Assembly (NCBI GenBank): GCA_963580285.1 | Contig: OY757024.1 | Location: 122,140,045-122,204,044 of the forward strand | Direction of reading: 5' to 3' | DNA: 64,000 nucleotides | Source of the DNA: Lucinisca nassula | Lineage: Eukaryota > Mollusca > Bivalvia > Lucinida > Lucinidae | Part shown: in pieces, positions 1 through 10,008 of the stretch | How the letters are laid out: each line of letters starts with the position of its first letter | Numbering within the stretch: position 1 is the first letter of the stretch | Notes under the pieces: model-generated | The model's database searches: none | What the model was told of the DNA's origin: nothing | What the model saw: only the letters and a program-made list of their open reading frames with translations | Position numbers and translations under genes: made by a program

Positions 1-840
1 AATTGTGGGTATTCCGATGGGTACTAATTGCGCACCTCTTGTGGCTGATCTGTTCTTGTATTGTTATGGAAGAGACTTCATTTTGTCGCTTTCCATTGTA
101 GCCAATCTGAAATTATTGAAGCTTTTAGCTCTACTTCTAGATATTTAGATGATTTATTAAATATTGATAATACCTATTTTGATGGTTTGATCAGTCAAAT
201 TTACCCCCTAGAACTTCAGTTAAATAAAGCAAATTCTTCTGATACTGAGGCCCCGTTTTTGGATTTGCATCTATCTATTGTAGATGGATTTGTTCCGTGC
301 AAAATTTATGATAAACGCGATGACTTTGATTTTGAGATTGTAAATTTTCCTTTTTTTGATGGTGATGTTCCTCGTGCGCCATCCTATGGCGTTTATATTT
401 CGCAATTAATTCGATTTGCTAGAGTGTGTAGTCATGTAAGTGACTTCAACACTCGTAATAAATTATTACCGGCTAAACTCCTTAATCAGGGTTATCGGTA
501 CCATTAACTACGCAAAGCCTTTTCAAAATTTTATAGACGCCATTCTGATTTAATTTCAAAATTCAATATTGGACTTAAATCTCTTCTGCAACAAGGTCTA
601 TCGGAACCCGAATTTTATGGTGACTTAGTATATAAATTCAGAAAAATATATAACCGCAATGACTTCAGCACCCAATTTCGTAAAATCATTCTTCGATATA
701 AAAAGATTGGGTACAATATGGATATTATACGACAGACTGCATGCATGGTAGTTAACCCAACCACGGTTGGCAACTTTGCTTCCCTCTTTAATTGCACGCC
801 GGTGGGTCATGCCTCAGATTCTATGACGGCTCCAACGTAA
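1..840 (+). pseudogene. Penelope-like (Naiad-type) reverse transcriptase, C-terminal part, broken
   Basis: This is the 3' part of a PLE reverse transcriptase, cut by the window start. It begins in the GIPMGTN palm motif, and the catalytic YLDD is encoded at about 141-152. The C-terminal thumb region continues to a TAA at 838-840. The frame shifts between the YCYGRDF stretch and the QSEIIEAF stretch, and a TAA at 505-507 interrupts the thumb, so it is not functional. It matches 16,279-17,118 base for base as far as I compared, as part of the tandem duplication. The full element is annotated at 14,203-17,118. Confidence 0.85.
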
Positions 841-1405
841 AGGCTTATTGAAAATTAGAGATAATGTTGGTTGGTGCCTGATGCTCTGTCTCTGGTCGGG
901 CTCATCGGAGTCTAACTGTTGGTTTTCTTTTGCTCCAGCATTTCAGTGGTTTCTTGCTGTCGAGTCCTCACCGTTGTCTCACTTCTGTGGTTCTTTGATT
1001 TTTGTGTTCACGGAGATGTTGCACTGATGAGTTAGGAGGCCTTCATGCGGACTGAACAAATTATTTGTCTAAATCGCGACGGAAGTAAGGGCGAGGATTG
1101 TGGCCACGTAAAATCGATTTAAGCCCCCACGTGGAAATCTTCCACTGACCGTTCCAAGGCGGCTCTTCTGTGGCGATTTATTTATGTTGTTGTTTGTTAC
1201 TTACTGTGTGTATCACTTGTGTCTTTTGGTTTTGGATGGCCATATGGCCATTTTGTGGGAAAGTAACTGTCCTTATGGCCTTCCTTTGTTTAGGTTTCCA
1301 TTATGGTCTGGTCGCTTAATGTTTTTATTTCTTTCCCTTTGGTGTCTTTTATGGATGGAGTAAGTTAATTGTATCAATTCCTGATCTTTGTTTTACTTCT
1401 ACTTT
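841..1405 (+). mobile_element. PLE 3' untranslated tail (copy 1)
   Basis: Non-coding tail of the PLE. It runs from the stop codon to the terminal block CCTGATCTTTGTTTTACTTC. The same tail recurs at least ten times in the window on both strands, usually without the coding part, as expected for 5'-truncated retroelement copies. It carries a conserved CTGATGAG..CTGAACAAATTATTTGTC stretch (about 1,024-1,070). Confidence 0.8.
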
Positions 1406-1477
1406 GAATCGACTGTCTATTCGAAATTCGCAAAATTGCAATATGTTTCCTCTGGCTTTCTTTGCCGGATCATTACA

Positions 1478-1523
1478 GGGTCACTGATGAGGCTTTATTA
1501 GCCGAAACTACGTAGTATGACCC
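1478..1523 (+). ncRNA. Type I hammerhead ribozyme (copy 1)
   Basis: Stem I is GGGTCA pairing with TGACCC. The core box is CTGATGA, followed by stem II GGCT/AGCC with loop TTATT. The second core box is GAAA. Stem III is CTAC/GTAG with almost no loop, then the GTA cleavage triplet. All invariant hammerhead positions are present. The minute stem III is typical of the type I ribozymes of PLEs and metazoan retrozymes, which are thought to act as dimers. Identical copy at 17,756-17,801. Confidence 0.85.
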
Positions 1524-1711
1524 ATCTTCTTTCTTATGAATGTTTTCATTGCTCTTAAAGGAACTCATTTTTTATTTTTGTTCTTGACATTTAGTAAAGA
1601 TTAAAGAATTTCTTATTAGAAACAACATTGCTAGCCCACTTGCATGATTCCGTTTTCGAAGAAAGCAAGCTTGTTGGTAATACATGACTGATCTTTGTTT
1701 TACTTCTACTT

Positions 1712-3119
1712 TTCAAGAATTTCATAAGAAGTTTGTTTTGGCTCCAGCACGTGGTGGTTGTTTGGCGGCTCCACTATGTTGCTCTTCAGCCAGAAGTTGT
1801 TGGTAAGGCCTATGAACTGCAGCCTTTGGCTGTTGAGAGGGCTTTATTCGATCACCAAGCTGGTCGTTCAGCCACCAAATTTGCTGCGTGTGTAACAGAA
1901 GGCCAAGACAAGCTTCCTACGGTATATTGGTTAAAACCATGACAAGCACTGTTTATAACAAATTCAAGCTCTTGTACCACCACTGAACTTTCCAAATTAT
2001 TAACTTCTTGTTTTACTGCCATCAAAAATATGTGGTTAAATATTGCGACAAAGTCTTTGAAAGATCAGAGAGAAATCTGTTTTGGTCAATAAAAATTCAA
2101 ACGAAACACATTACAATTCAGACGATTTTTTCCACCTTTTACACTTCTTATGAAAGCAAAACTTAATTATTTAATTGAATGATTTTTTTTTTCATTGGGA
2201 AGACCCCCTCTATCATGGGTGTAATGTAAGAAATGTTTTTTTTTTCAATTCTGAGGAGCATTAAAAATTATACTTTATGGTCATACATAATGTGTGTGAA
2301 GCTCTCACCTTTCTGCTTGACAATATTTACATAAGATTTGTACTAAGTTATTTAGACAAGTTGTGTGTATTCCGATGTCCCTTTCCGTTGAAAACCGATC
2401 TGAAATCATTGAAGCCTTTAGCCTGACTTCTGGGTATTTGGATGATTTATTAAATATTGACAATACATATTTCGATGATTTGATCAGTCAAATTTACCCC
2501 CCCCCCCAGAACTACAATTAAAAAAAAGCAAATTCTTCTGATACCAAGGCCCCGTTTTTGGATTTACATCTATCTTTTGTAGATGGGTTTGCGTCATGTA
2601 AAATTTATGATAAACGCGTTGATTTTGATTTTGAGATTGTAAGATGGTAATGTTCCTCGTTGCATTTATATTTCGCAATTAAGGCAATTTATCAGAGTGT
2701 CTAGTCGTGTCTAGTTGTGTAACTGACTTCAACACATAATGAATTGTTAACTTCTAAACTTCTAAATCAGGGTTATCGGTATCATAAACTACGCAAAACC
2801 TTTTCAAAATTGTATAGACGCCATTCCGATTTAATTTCAAAATTCAATGTTGGTCTTAAATCTCTTCTGCAGCAAGGTCTGTCGGTCCGAATTTTAAGGT
2901 GACTTAGTATATAAATTCAGAAAAATAAAAAATGCAATGACTTCAACACCCAATTTCGTAAAATCAGTCTCCGATATAAAAAGATAGGGTACAACATAAA
3001 TGTTATGCGACACCTTGCATGCATGGTGGTTAGCCCAATCACAGTTGACAAGTTTGCTTTCCTCTTTAATTGCACGCTGGTGGGTTCAGGCTTCAGATTC
3101 TATGACGGTTCCAACGTAA
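1712..3119 (+). pseudogene. Second PLE copy, 5'-truncated, broken (copy 1)
   Basis: Begins abruptly inside the PLE reading frame at an EFHKKFVLAP block, directly after a 25-bp stub of the PLE terminal tail. That arrangement suits head-to-tail PLE insertion. It encodes diverged matches to the fingers and palm (a YLDDLLNIDN-like stretch near 2,440) but has several indels, a poly-C run near 2,500 and many stops. It ends at the same C-terminal TAA context as the neighbouring copy. Duplicate at 17,990-19,397. Confidence 0.75.
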
Positions 3120-3690
3120 AGATGTACTTAGAATTAGAGAGTATCTAATGTTCTGTAATGTTGGTTGGTGCCTGATGATCTGTCTCTGGTCTGGACCATC
3201 GGAGTCTGAATGTTGGTCTTCTTTTGCTCCAGCATTTGTGTGGTTTCTTGCTGTCGAGTCCGCACCGTTGTTTCATATCTGTGGTTGTTTGATTTTTGTG
3301 TTCACGCAGATGTTGCACTGATGAGCTAGGAGGCTTTAATGCGGAGTGAACAAATTATTTGTCTAAATCGCGACGGAAATAAGTGTGAGGATTGTGGCCA
3401 CGAAACATCGATTTAAGCTACCAGTGGAATTCGTTCCACTGACCGTCTCAAGGCGGTTCTTCTGTCGCGGTTTATTTTTGTTATGGTTTGCCTTTGGGTG
3501 TCTGTGTCGCCTTTTTTTTTTCTTTATAGCCAATTGACCATTTTGTGGGAAAGTGACTGTCCGTTTGGCTTTTCGCTTTTGATGGTTTTGGGATCTTCTT
3601 GTTTCATTTCTGTGCTTCTTTGCCTTTGGTATCTCTGGTCGGAGCTGTGGGTTAATTGTATCGATTCCTGATCACGGTCTTCACTTTTAT
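3120..3690 (+). mobile_element. PLE 3' tail of the second copy
   Basis: Diverged version of the tail at 841-1,405, including the CTGATGAGCTAGGAGG block and the CGATTCCTGATCA terminus. Duplicate at 19,398-19,968. Confidence 0.7.
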
Positions 3691-3699
3691 TTATACCGG

Positions 3700-3965
3700 T
3701 CAGTTTCAGCTCTGTGTGGAAGCATCATGCAGCCTAGTCTATTTCTTCAAGCCCTGACGGGTGGGGCCGGTTTTTTTTAGCTAAACCCATAATGCAAAGT
3801 CGTGCGAGTAAGGTCGTCCCTGTATATAAACCCTATATGTTCGTTTCGGCGGTAGGGATTGAGATATCATTTCATCTCAGTCACATACAATTGGAAGCAA
3901 CGTCTCCAAATGGCCTAAATAGTGTTCACGTGGACATCAAACCTCAATTGAAACAAACAAAACTG
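3700..3965. mobile_element. SINE-A fragments in opposite orientations
   Basis: Positions 3,700-3,770 hold the SINE-A head in antisense. Positions 3,790-3,965 hold the SINE-A 3' half in sense, ending in the retroposon tail (GTGGACATCAAACCTCAATT then AAACAAACAAAA). The sense fragment stops 23 bp before the start codon of the defensin-like gene, so it forms the immediate upstream region of that gene. Duplicate at 19,978-20,243. Confidence 0.7.
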
Positions 3966-3988
3966 GAAAGTAGAAAGCTTCATATTAA

Positions 3989-4650
3989 ATGCGTAGGCTT
4001 AAAACCGTAGTTCTTTGGGTACTGTTTGGTTTTCTATCAAATGCTGCATTCCGGTAAGTTATTCTACAACAAGAAATATATATATATATTTTTTTTTCTT
4101 TTACTTCTTTTTTTTTTTTTTTCGCTTGCGGGGTTGGGGTGGCACAAACTACAAAATTAAAATTTTATTGTTTTAAAATTTAAAACAATCCGACTTAAAA
4201 TAGATTTCTTGTTAAGTCTTGTCAGTTTTGTACTTTGTGATCTTGATGTTAAGACATGTTTTATTTACCTTGTTAATCACGAAAACACGCCAGTAAAATT
4301 TAGATCCCCTTAAACTACACTTTCATATGGTCAAATTGGGGTTTACAGGGGTAGACATATTTTCTTATTCTGCTTAAAACATATTGTTTTGTGGTTATTT
4401 CATCGAGGCGGTTCAATCGAGTACCACACAGTTTATTTTTAAGAAAAAAATATTTAAAGTGTCACTTTTTTATTTGATAATTTGTTCAATGTTTGTGGTT
4501 AATCTTCCATATATTTTATAATGCATATTTTCAGCACTTTGTTCAAGCTTATTAAGGTTTCCATACATCAGCGGAGCTTGCGATGAAAAATGCATGGACG
4601 AGGGTAAAAGAGGTGGAGTGTGTCGTTATGGTAAATGTATCTGCTACTGA
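3989..4650 (+). CDS. Defensin-like antimicrobial peptide gene, two visible exons (copy 1)
   Basis: Exon 1 (3,989-4,053) starts at ATG and encodes a 21-residue signal-peptide-like segment (basic start, hydrophobic core VVLWVLFGFL, small residues SNAA). It ends in a good donor, CCG/GTAAGT. The last exon lies after a TTTTCAG acceptor at 4,534 and ends at TGA 4,648-4,650. It carries six cysteines spaced C-x12-C-x3-C-x9-C-x4-C-x-C, including a GGVCRYGKC gamma-core. This is the pattern of invertebrate cysteine-stabilised alpha-beta defensins, secreted peptides that disrupt bacterial membranes. The exon phases do not match if 4,535 is joined directly to exon 1. Later acceptors (4,557 or 4,572) keep frame but drop the first cysteine, so a small middle exon may be missing. 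Expression is untested. Confidence 0.65.
4278..4440 (+). mobile_element. FB-4 MITE fragment inside the defensin-like intron
   Basis: Contains the FB-4 end CACGAAAACACGCC, the GGGGTTTACAGGGGTA block, and half of the internal palindrome (CGAGGCGGTTC..CGAGTACC). Duplicate at 20,556-20,718. Confidence 0.65.
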
Positions 4651-4834
4651 CGTACAATAAGGTAGATACTTATACAGTAAAACCTGAATGGCCCAAAAAG
4701 CTGATTCTGATGCACTTGAGTGTGTAACGCGACGTCTTACTGGATAACGTCAATAATTGGGACAGTATATTATTCAATAAACTGTCGAAATCCGATGCTA
4801 TCACGTAATATCGCTGTTCATTGGTTGGCGTTTG

Positions 4835-5100
4835 GTTTAACGCAACTAAAAGCGCTTGTCACTTTGTCTGGTGATCAGAAGGACGCGGGTTCGATACCTG
4901 CAGGGGTCGAAAACATTTTTCGTGGAGATTGATCATGAAATATTTTCTACGGTCATTCTCTCCCTTCCACTGATTCAAGAAGGGCAGTTGTCAGTTTCCG
5001 GCGAAACAATGTGTACGTATAAACCCAGAAAAAGTGAGGATAAGTAAACTCGCTGGCTCAAATATGCCCTAAAATACTGAGCCGTTAAACTCCAATACAA
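4835..5100 (+). mobile_element. SINE-B, tRNA-derived
   Basis: The tRNA-like head has a perfect Pol III B box (GGTTCGATACC at about 4,889). It is followed by a conserved body (GATTCAAGAAGGGCAGTTGTC) and a tail of GAGCCGTTAAACTCCAATACAA. Same family at 35,600-35,882 (minus) and 53,487-53,765. Duplicate at 21,113-21,378. Confidence 0.75.
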
Positions 5101-5523
5101 TCAAGCATACAAACAAATTATATTGAAAATTGTCATTTAGGGAGGTAAATCGTCGGTTTTAAAGTCAAAACATTACGTTTTACAGCTCTGCTGACGAGTC
5201 GCCGTTAAACGAAATTTCCGACGGTAAAACCGCCTATGTACCTCCCCAAAAGACACAGTTGAATACAGTTATTCCCTGATTGCTCAACTGCGGCCGAGTG
5301 CAGATAACCTTATAAAGCAGATATAAGCCTACGCCAGGCGTGCGTGCGTCGTTAAATTGTCGCAGAAATTTATGCAGTGTGCATAACCGAAGTGTATCGC
5401 AAACATAGTTGTAAACTCAACTATAAAATCACGTGTACCAGGTACTGTAGACTGAGGATAAGAAGAAAGTGACGTCAAATAGAATACATCCATAGACAGG
5501 CAAGACAGGTTATACCTTTATTA

Positions 5524-5690
5524 TTATAAGAATCTTATATGGGGTTCTGTTGTAGATGGGCGTTTCCAACCCAAGGGATGACCGTGCTGAGCGGAACCGA
5601 GGCTACGCCGAGGTTCCGCTCAGCACGGTCATCCCGAGGGTTGGAAACGCCCATCTACAACAGAACCCCATATTGGATTCTTTTTCTTGC
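5524..5690 (-). repeat. FB-1 hairpin end with a distinct palindrome
   Basis: Near-perfect palindrome with arms of about 65 bp, centred at about 5,605 (arm start GGTTCTGTTGTAGATGGGCG, centre GGAACCGAGGC). It is bounded by the FB-1 termini ATAAGAATCTTATATGG and CCATATTGGATTCTTTTTC. Other FB-1 copies (10.0-11.2 kb) have the same termini but a different palindrome between them. Confidence 0.75.
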
Positions 5691-6555
5691 ACAACACCTC
5701 CCAAACATTTCCTTTTTCTTTTTTTAACGTTTCATTTTTCGCGCACTATACTTTTTTTTGTTTTTAATATATTCATGATATTCATCCGCTGTTGCTAGTG
5801 AACGAACCATTCACTACTCCCTCAAAATAGTGCGATAACAAAAAAATTATTCTATGACAGAATAATAAAACATGATAAAATAGCCGAATTACATTTTTTA
5901 TCGATGCTTCTCTGGTGCTATTGACTTATAATATATCCACCCGAGACCACCCAAAACTCTTATCTTTCCAAGTCGACCCCTTGCAGTAGGTCAACGCAGC
6001 ACCTAGAAACGGACGCTTCAAACTCCGCGCAAGAAACAGTGCTTGCATAAATGCTTGAAATACGGGGGAAAGAATCATATTTGTGATAATAATATTCTTG
6101 TATAAGACTGTAAACATTCATGCATAATACTGATGTGCAACATAATAAAGTGTTTCGCATTGCCGGCTATTTTTCGTATCGGCGCCAACTTGCCGTCAGA
6201 TACGGCTCTCAGTCGCCATTGTCAGCTGAACTAAACGGAAAAACAGGACGTTTTCAAAAAAATTTCAAATGCAGATAACATTGCCAGAATCTGTTGGCTA
6301 GGAATATGATGCGGAATAAACTACTTCGAAGACAATTACCTGCCTCGGAGAACGTCAGCTGAAGAAAAATTGACACTAGAAGGTGAGTTTGCGGGTGGGG
6401 TAATCTATCAACAACAACAAAAATCTACCTCATTACGAACAAAATAACGATACAGAAATATACGATGTCTTTATAACACCGAACTTTTAGAGGCGATATA
6501 GGCAGCAATTCTTAAAAATACCACCTCCTATACACCCCTTGCCCTTGTCCTTTTA
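5691..6555. other. No gene recognised
   Basis: AT-rich sequence with poly-T runs. I see no convincing coding frame, tRNA or repeat family here. Confidence 0.5.
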
Positions 6556-6642
6556 CTCAGCAAGCCTCGTGATGCCGGACAGTGTCCCTCGGGACGGATT
6601 TTTTCAATCCACCCCTCACACCCATATAAGATTCTTATAGCC
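6556..6642 (+). mobile_element. FB-1 right half-hairpin
   Basis: Contains GCAAGCCTCGTGATGCCGGA, GGGACGGATTTTT and the terminus CCCATATAAGATTCTTATA. The left arm and body are absent. Confidence 0.65.
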
Positions 6643-6699
6643 CTTCCCGATTCGAATATAATTCGACAGCAGAAGGTGCTGATGATTGTGTAGCTAAAT

Positions 6700-6964
6700 T
6701 TACCTCTTTGGTTAGAGCTATGGACTAACTACCCACATCACAGGTCCTGCTGTATGAATGTCATTTGACGTGTCACCAGTAACAATTCTGATTCTGACTG
6801 CTATTCGCTCAAATTTGAGCTTCATGAACAGGATTTCCTGGGTGGTAACCAGTACTGGATGAAGTACTTTGCTCAAGGGCACAACACTTTTGTTAGCGTG
6901 AGGCTCGAACCCAAAACCACCTGATCACAAATCCGACGCGCTAATACTGCACCAAAGCGCTCCA
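6700..6964 (-). mobile_element. tRNA-derived SINE, degenerate
   Basis: On the minus strand a tRNA-like head starts near 6,964 (GGAGCGCTTTGGTGCAGTA) and has a B box GGGTTCGAGCC. The body contains AACCAGTACTGGATGAAGT. I do not recognise the family. Confidence 0.55.
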
Positions 6965-7009
6965 TTGCCCTTTAATCCGTGGAAGGGAGGGTAGTAGTTC
7001 ACATGATTT

Positions 7010-7393
7010 TTTTGGTTTGTTTGATTTGAGGTTTAACGTCCCCGTCAACAATGTAAATCTATCTATCTATCTATCTATACTGCGTCGGTCACATTTGACC
7101 ATTACCGCAGGTGTATATTACATACACTCCAGTTTTGCAGGATGAAAGCCTACACAGTAATCATGTAATTACGGTAGGGATCTTTAACCTGCACAGGGGA
7201 TGGTTCTCCCTGCACAGGGGGCCTCCAGTTAACGTCCCGATCCGAAGGACGGTGTACTTAATGACATTCATCCCTGCAAATGATGCCAATGGAGCGTGTT
7301 CGGACACCGAAATTTTATCGCCGCTGCCGGGGATCGAACCCGGGACCTCTAGCATCAGAGGCAAGTGCACTAACCACTGAGCTATCACACTCC
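7010..7393 (-). mobile_element. SINE-D, tRNA-derived, with TATC tail, joined to a SINE-A tail
   Basis: Read on the minus strand, the head at 7,393 (GGAGTGTGATAGCTCAGTGG) is a clear tRNA-like sequence with an A-box-like TAGCTCAGTGG and B box GGTTCGATCCC. The body runs to about 7,080 and ends in a (GATA)n/(TATC)n tract at 7,060-7,078. Positions 7,010-7,052 are a SINE-A 3' end in antisense (TTTGAGGTTTAACGTCCCCG). Confidence 0.75.
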
Positions 7394-7423
7394 ACGATAT
7401 TGGTCATTTTGGAGACATTGCAT

Positions 7424-7714
7424 CCAATCATCACGAAAACAGGCCTATATAATTTTGACAACCTCAAACCCCACTTTTTATTTAGTAAAACTTGGGTTTG
7501 CTGGGGTGAAACTTATTTATCTTATTTCTGCTCTAAACAATGCTAAACTGTAGATTGTGGGTACTCGTTAGAACAACCTGGATGAGTAGGTACCCACAAT
7601 CTATATTTGGAGCAGAAATAAGAAAAATATAACCAATTTTTCTTCTTAAGACTTTTCATTTTTCGTCGATAAAGATTTACAATGTACCTATATAGGCGTG
7701 TTTTCGTAATGTTT
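7424..7714 (+). mobile_element. FB-4 MITE, near full length
   Basis: Terminal inverted repeats ATCACGAAAACAGGCCTATA and TATAGGCGTGTTTTCGTAAT bound about 290 bp. The centre is a second palindrome whose arms are CTTATTTCTGCTC..AGATTGTGGGTACTCGTTAG and its complement. No coding capacity, so a non-autonomous DNA element. This is the most abundant family in the window, with more than a dozen whole or partial copies. Confidence 0.8.
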
Positions 7715-8000
7715 GTTGGACTTTTACCCTAAATTCAGTTGAAATGACATCTCAAGCCCTGCAGCCCAATGAAACCAAAGCGATAATAAACATGGATGGG
7801 TCCGACTCGCACCGCTTTGAAATTGAGTTGAAATGACTTCTCAAGCCCTGCCTCCCAATGAAACCAAAGGGATAATGAACATGGGTGGGTCCGACTCACA
7901 CCGCTTTGCCTGGACAGGCTTAGATCCTCTAAGCAGTTCACCAGTACTAGTGTGTGGGTCGAATTCAGCTTTGCGTGGAAGCATAATGCAGGCCGAAGGG
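7715..8000 (-). mobile_element. SINE-A with internal 88-bp duplication
   Basis: Antisense copy. The segment GAAATGACWTCTCAAGCCCTG to CACCGCTTTG occurs twice in a row (about 7,740-7,818 and 7,830-7,908). The head ends at GGAAGCATAATGCAG. Confidence 0.75.
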
Positions 8001-8473
8001 CGGGGAGTAGTTCACATGAACGTATGTATATGACAGTTGCATGCTACACCTTAGGCGTTAAAAAGATAGCTGTGTTTCTAACAACATGCTGAAGAAATTT
8101 TTGATCAGTAGGTTACAAGGTAGGAGAACTTTTCTAAGAATTCTCTTTTTTTCTTAAAAAAAAAACAAAAAAGAAAAAAAGGTCAGGTCGGTATTTTTTT
8201 AATTTTTTGGGGGGTGTTTTTGTTTTTCTACACCTAACTGTTCTTGGTTAATCAAATTCCATTATATTTAGACTTGCACTGTACTGAGTATATATCATAT
8301 TTCATTTTACATTCATGATCAAAAAATGTCAGCTCTGTGTTTTGGAAGGTACTAACTGGAAAAAACGACACATATGTACTTAAAATGCGCCTTTTTCTAT
8401 GGGAAAATGTACACAGGAAAGAGGACACTCGGTAGGGTCGGATATTGAAAACGTTAGGGTCTTTTTATTGTTC
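8001..8473. other. No gene recognised
   Basis: AT-rich spacer with A and T homopolymers at 8,150-8,230. I see no coding frame or repeat family. Confidence 0.5.
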
Positions 8474-8842
8474 TTTTATCGTATGACGTCGTGTCTGAGA
8501 GTGTAATAACGCCATGAAATATTTTCGATAATCCACTAGTGGATTAAATATGCAAATTAGCTAGATACGTCCCGTAACGTTACATGTACAACGTCCTTAA
8601 CGACGTCGCGTTTACTAATGGCGGAATGGAATATTGACATTTTTGTAAACAATTGTGAATAAAATGCGTTTAAAATGTCATATCATAAATAGAATCTTCT
8701 ATTCGTGCTCATGTATGATTGAATTTATTAAACTCGTTGAGGAAAAAGTATAAAATGCTCGGCACAGCCTCGCATTTTATCCCTTTTCCTCAACTCGTTT
8801 AATAAATTCAATCATACATGAGCACTCATGTAAGATCCTCTA
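8474..8842 (+). mobile_element. FB-3 hairpin-ended element (copy a)
   Basis: The body is bounded by ATCGTATGACGTCG and TGTCATATCATAAAT. It is followed directly by AGAATCTT, a long hairpin with arms AAACTCGTTGAGGAAAA..AAATGC and its complement, and the terminus GTAAGATCCTCTA. Six copies occur in the window: about 8.5, 11.7, 37.1, 38.8, 41.1 and 43.4 kb. Confidence 0.8.
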
Positions 8843-9436
8843 TTTCTTGATTGAATAGTAGAGTAGTAGAGTCGGGGGGTGGGGGTCTGAAGCAGGGTCG
8901 GTCCGGTTAGTGTAAACACAGCTAATTTTTTAGCCCGTAAAATGTATATAAAAAGAAGAAAAAATCACCATAATGACCTAGCTGACCATTGGACATTGCA
9001 AATAAGCCACAATAAATAATAAAATATTAACATGGTATTTAATTCAAAACACTTAACTATACATAAAGGATAATACATGTCAGATACTACGCCTTTAACA
9101 TGTTTAAGGAATAATTCAGGGCTGGAAATTCAACTCCTCCACTCACCATTAACAGTATGTCAAATGTTGATTGACAATTAAAAATTTTGTCTTCTCCCCA
9201 TTAAAATTGGCCAAATTTGCATGCCGTTAGTCATGAAAGACCACAAGACAGTTCTCAAGCAGACACATCCCCGGGCCGCTTTTTCAAAACAGTTCCCCGG
9301 CAATTTTGAATACAGTTACCAAACACTTTCCAACACTTCCCTATCACGTCTATTCCAAATTTCCGTACATGTAACTTATTACTATCTTTTTTTTTTTTTC
9401 AATTAATGATCATTATGGCAAAATTATGTTTATCAT
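8843..9436. other. No gene recognised
   Basis: AT-rich spacer with a poly-T run near 9,388. I found no supported feature. Confidence 0.5.
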
Positions 9437-10008
9437 ATCCCATCGTTAATAAGCCAAGGATAACGTTGTGTAATAAATGTCGTTTCACCACATATGTAAT
9501 AACACATTGGTGGGATAAAATAATGTCAAGATGACGTCCATGTCAACCATGTATTTTTGTTGAAGAATTGTCAGATTTAAAGGCGGTAAAAATCAATCTA
9601 CAGTGGTCATATGATAAACAGGATCTTACATTGTGGGCATTTCATATGGAATTTATGAAACTCGCCAAAGGCTCGTTTCATAAATTTCATATGAAATGAC
9701 CATTTGTGTAAGATTCTCTATTTTAATATCACATGATGTTGCTGATAAACCAGGGATAACATCATTCAAAAAAGTTGTATGACGGCACATGATGTAATAA
9801 TACTTCGCTGGGATTAAGTTACGCCAGGCCGATATCCATGTCAATGAATTTTTTTTGTGAAATAATTATCAAATTCAAAGGTGATAAAATCCATATAATA
9901 AAACAGAATATTGCAGCCATGGTCATTTCATAAGAAATTTATGAAATTCGCCAAAGGCTCATTTCATAAATAACACATGCAAATGACACTTGTGTAAGAT
10001 CCTCTTTT
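9437..10008 (+). mobile_element. Two FB-2 hairpin-ended elements in tandem
   Basis: Each unit is about 285 bp. The body contains ATGACGTCCATGTCAA and AAATTYAAAGGYGRTAAAATC. Then come ATATGATAAACAGGATCTTAC (degraded in the second unit) and a hairpin with arms CATTTCATATG..TTTATGAAACTCGCC, then the terminus GTGTAAGATTCTCTA. Units meet at about 9,722. The GTCATATGATAAAYAGRATCTT junction is shared with FB-3 although body and hairpin differ. Confidence 0.75.

Larger units (their letters stand above)
1..5527 (+). repeat. Tail of first copy of a 16,278-bp tandem duplication
   Basis: Matches 16,279-21,805 at a constant offset of 16,278. I found one difference (T at 923, C at 17,201). Identity stops at 5,527/21,805. 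If the duplication is tandem, copy 1 began about 10.75 kb upstream of the window and its last base is 5,527. Confidence 0.85.

Noticed and set aside
1024..1075. Second hammerhead-like motif in PLE tails (CTGATGAG .. CTGAACAAATTATTTGTC)
   Set aside because: The second core box is GAAC instead of GAAA-C, and stem II would leave an extra U. The motif is conserved in every tail but does not meet the hammerhead core, so I do not call it a ribozyme.
7833..8033. Repeated MTSQALSPNET-type frames seen at many places
   Set aside because: These are antisense or sense translations of SINE-A (also at 31.0, 46.0, 46.6, 55.2 and 57.5 kb), not genes.
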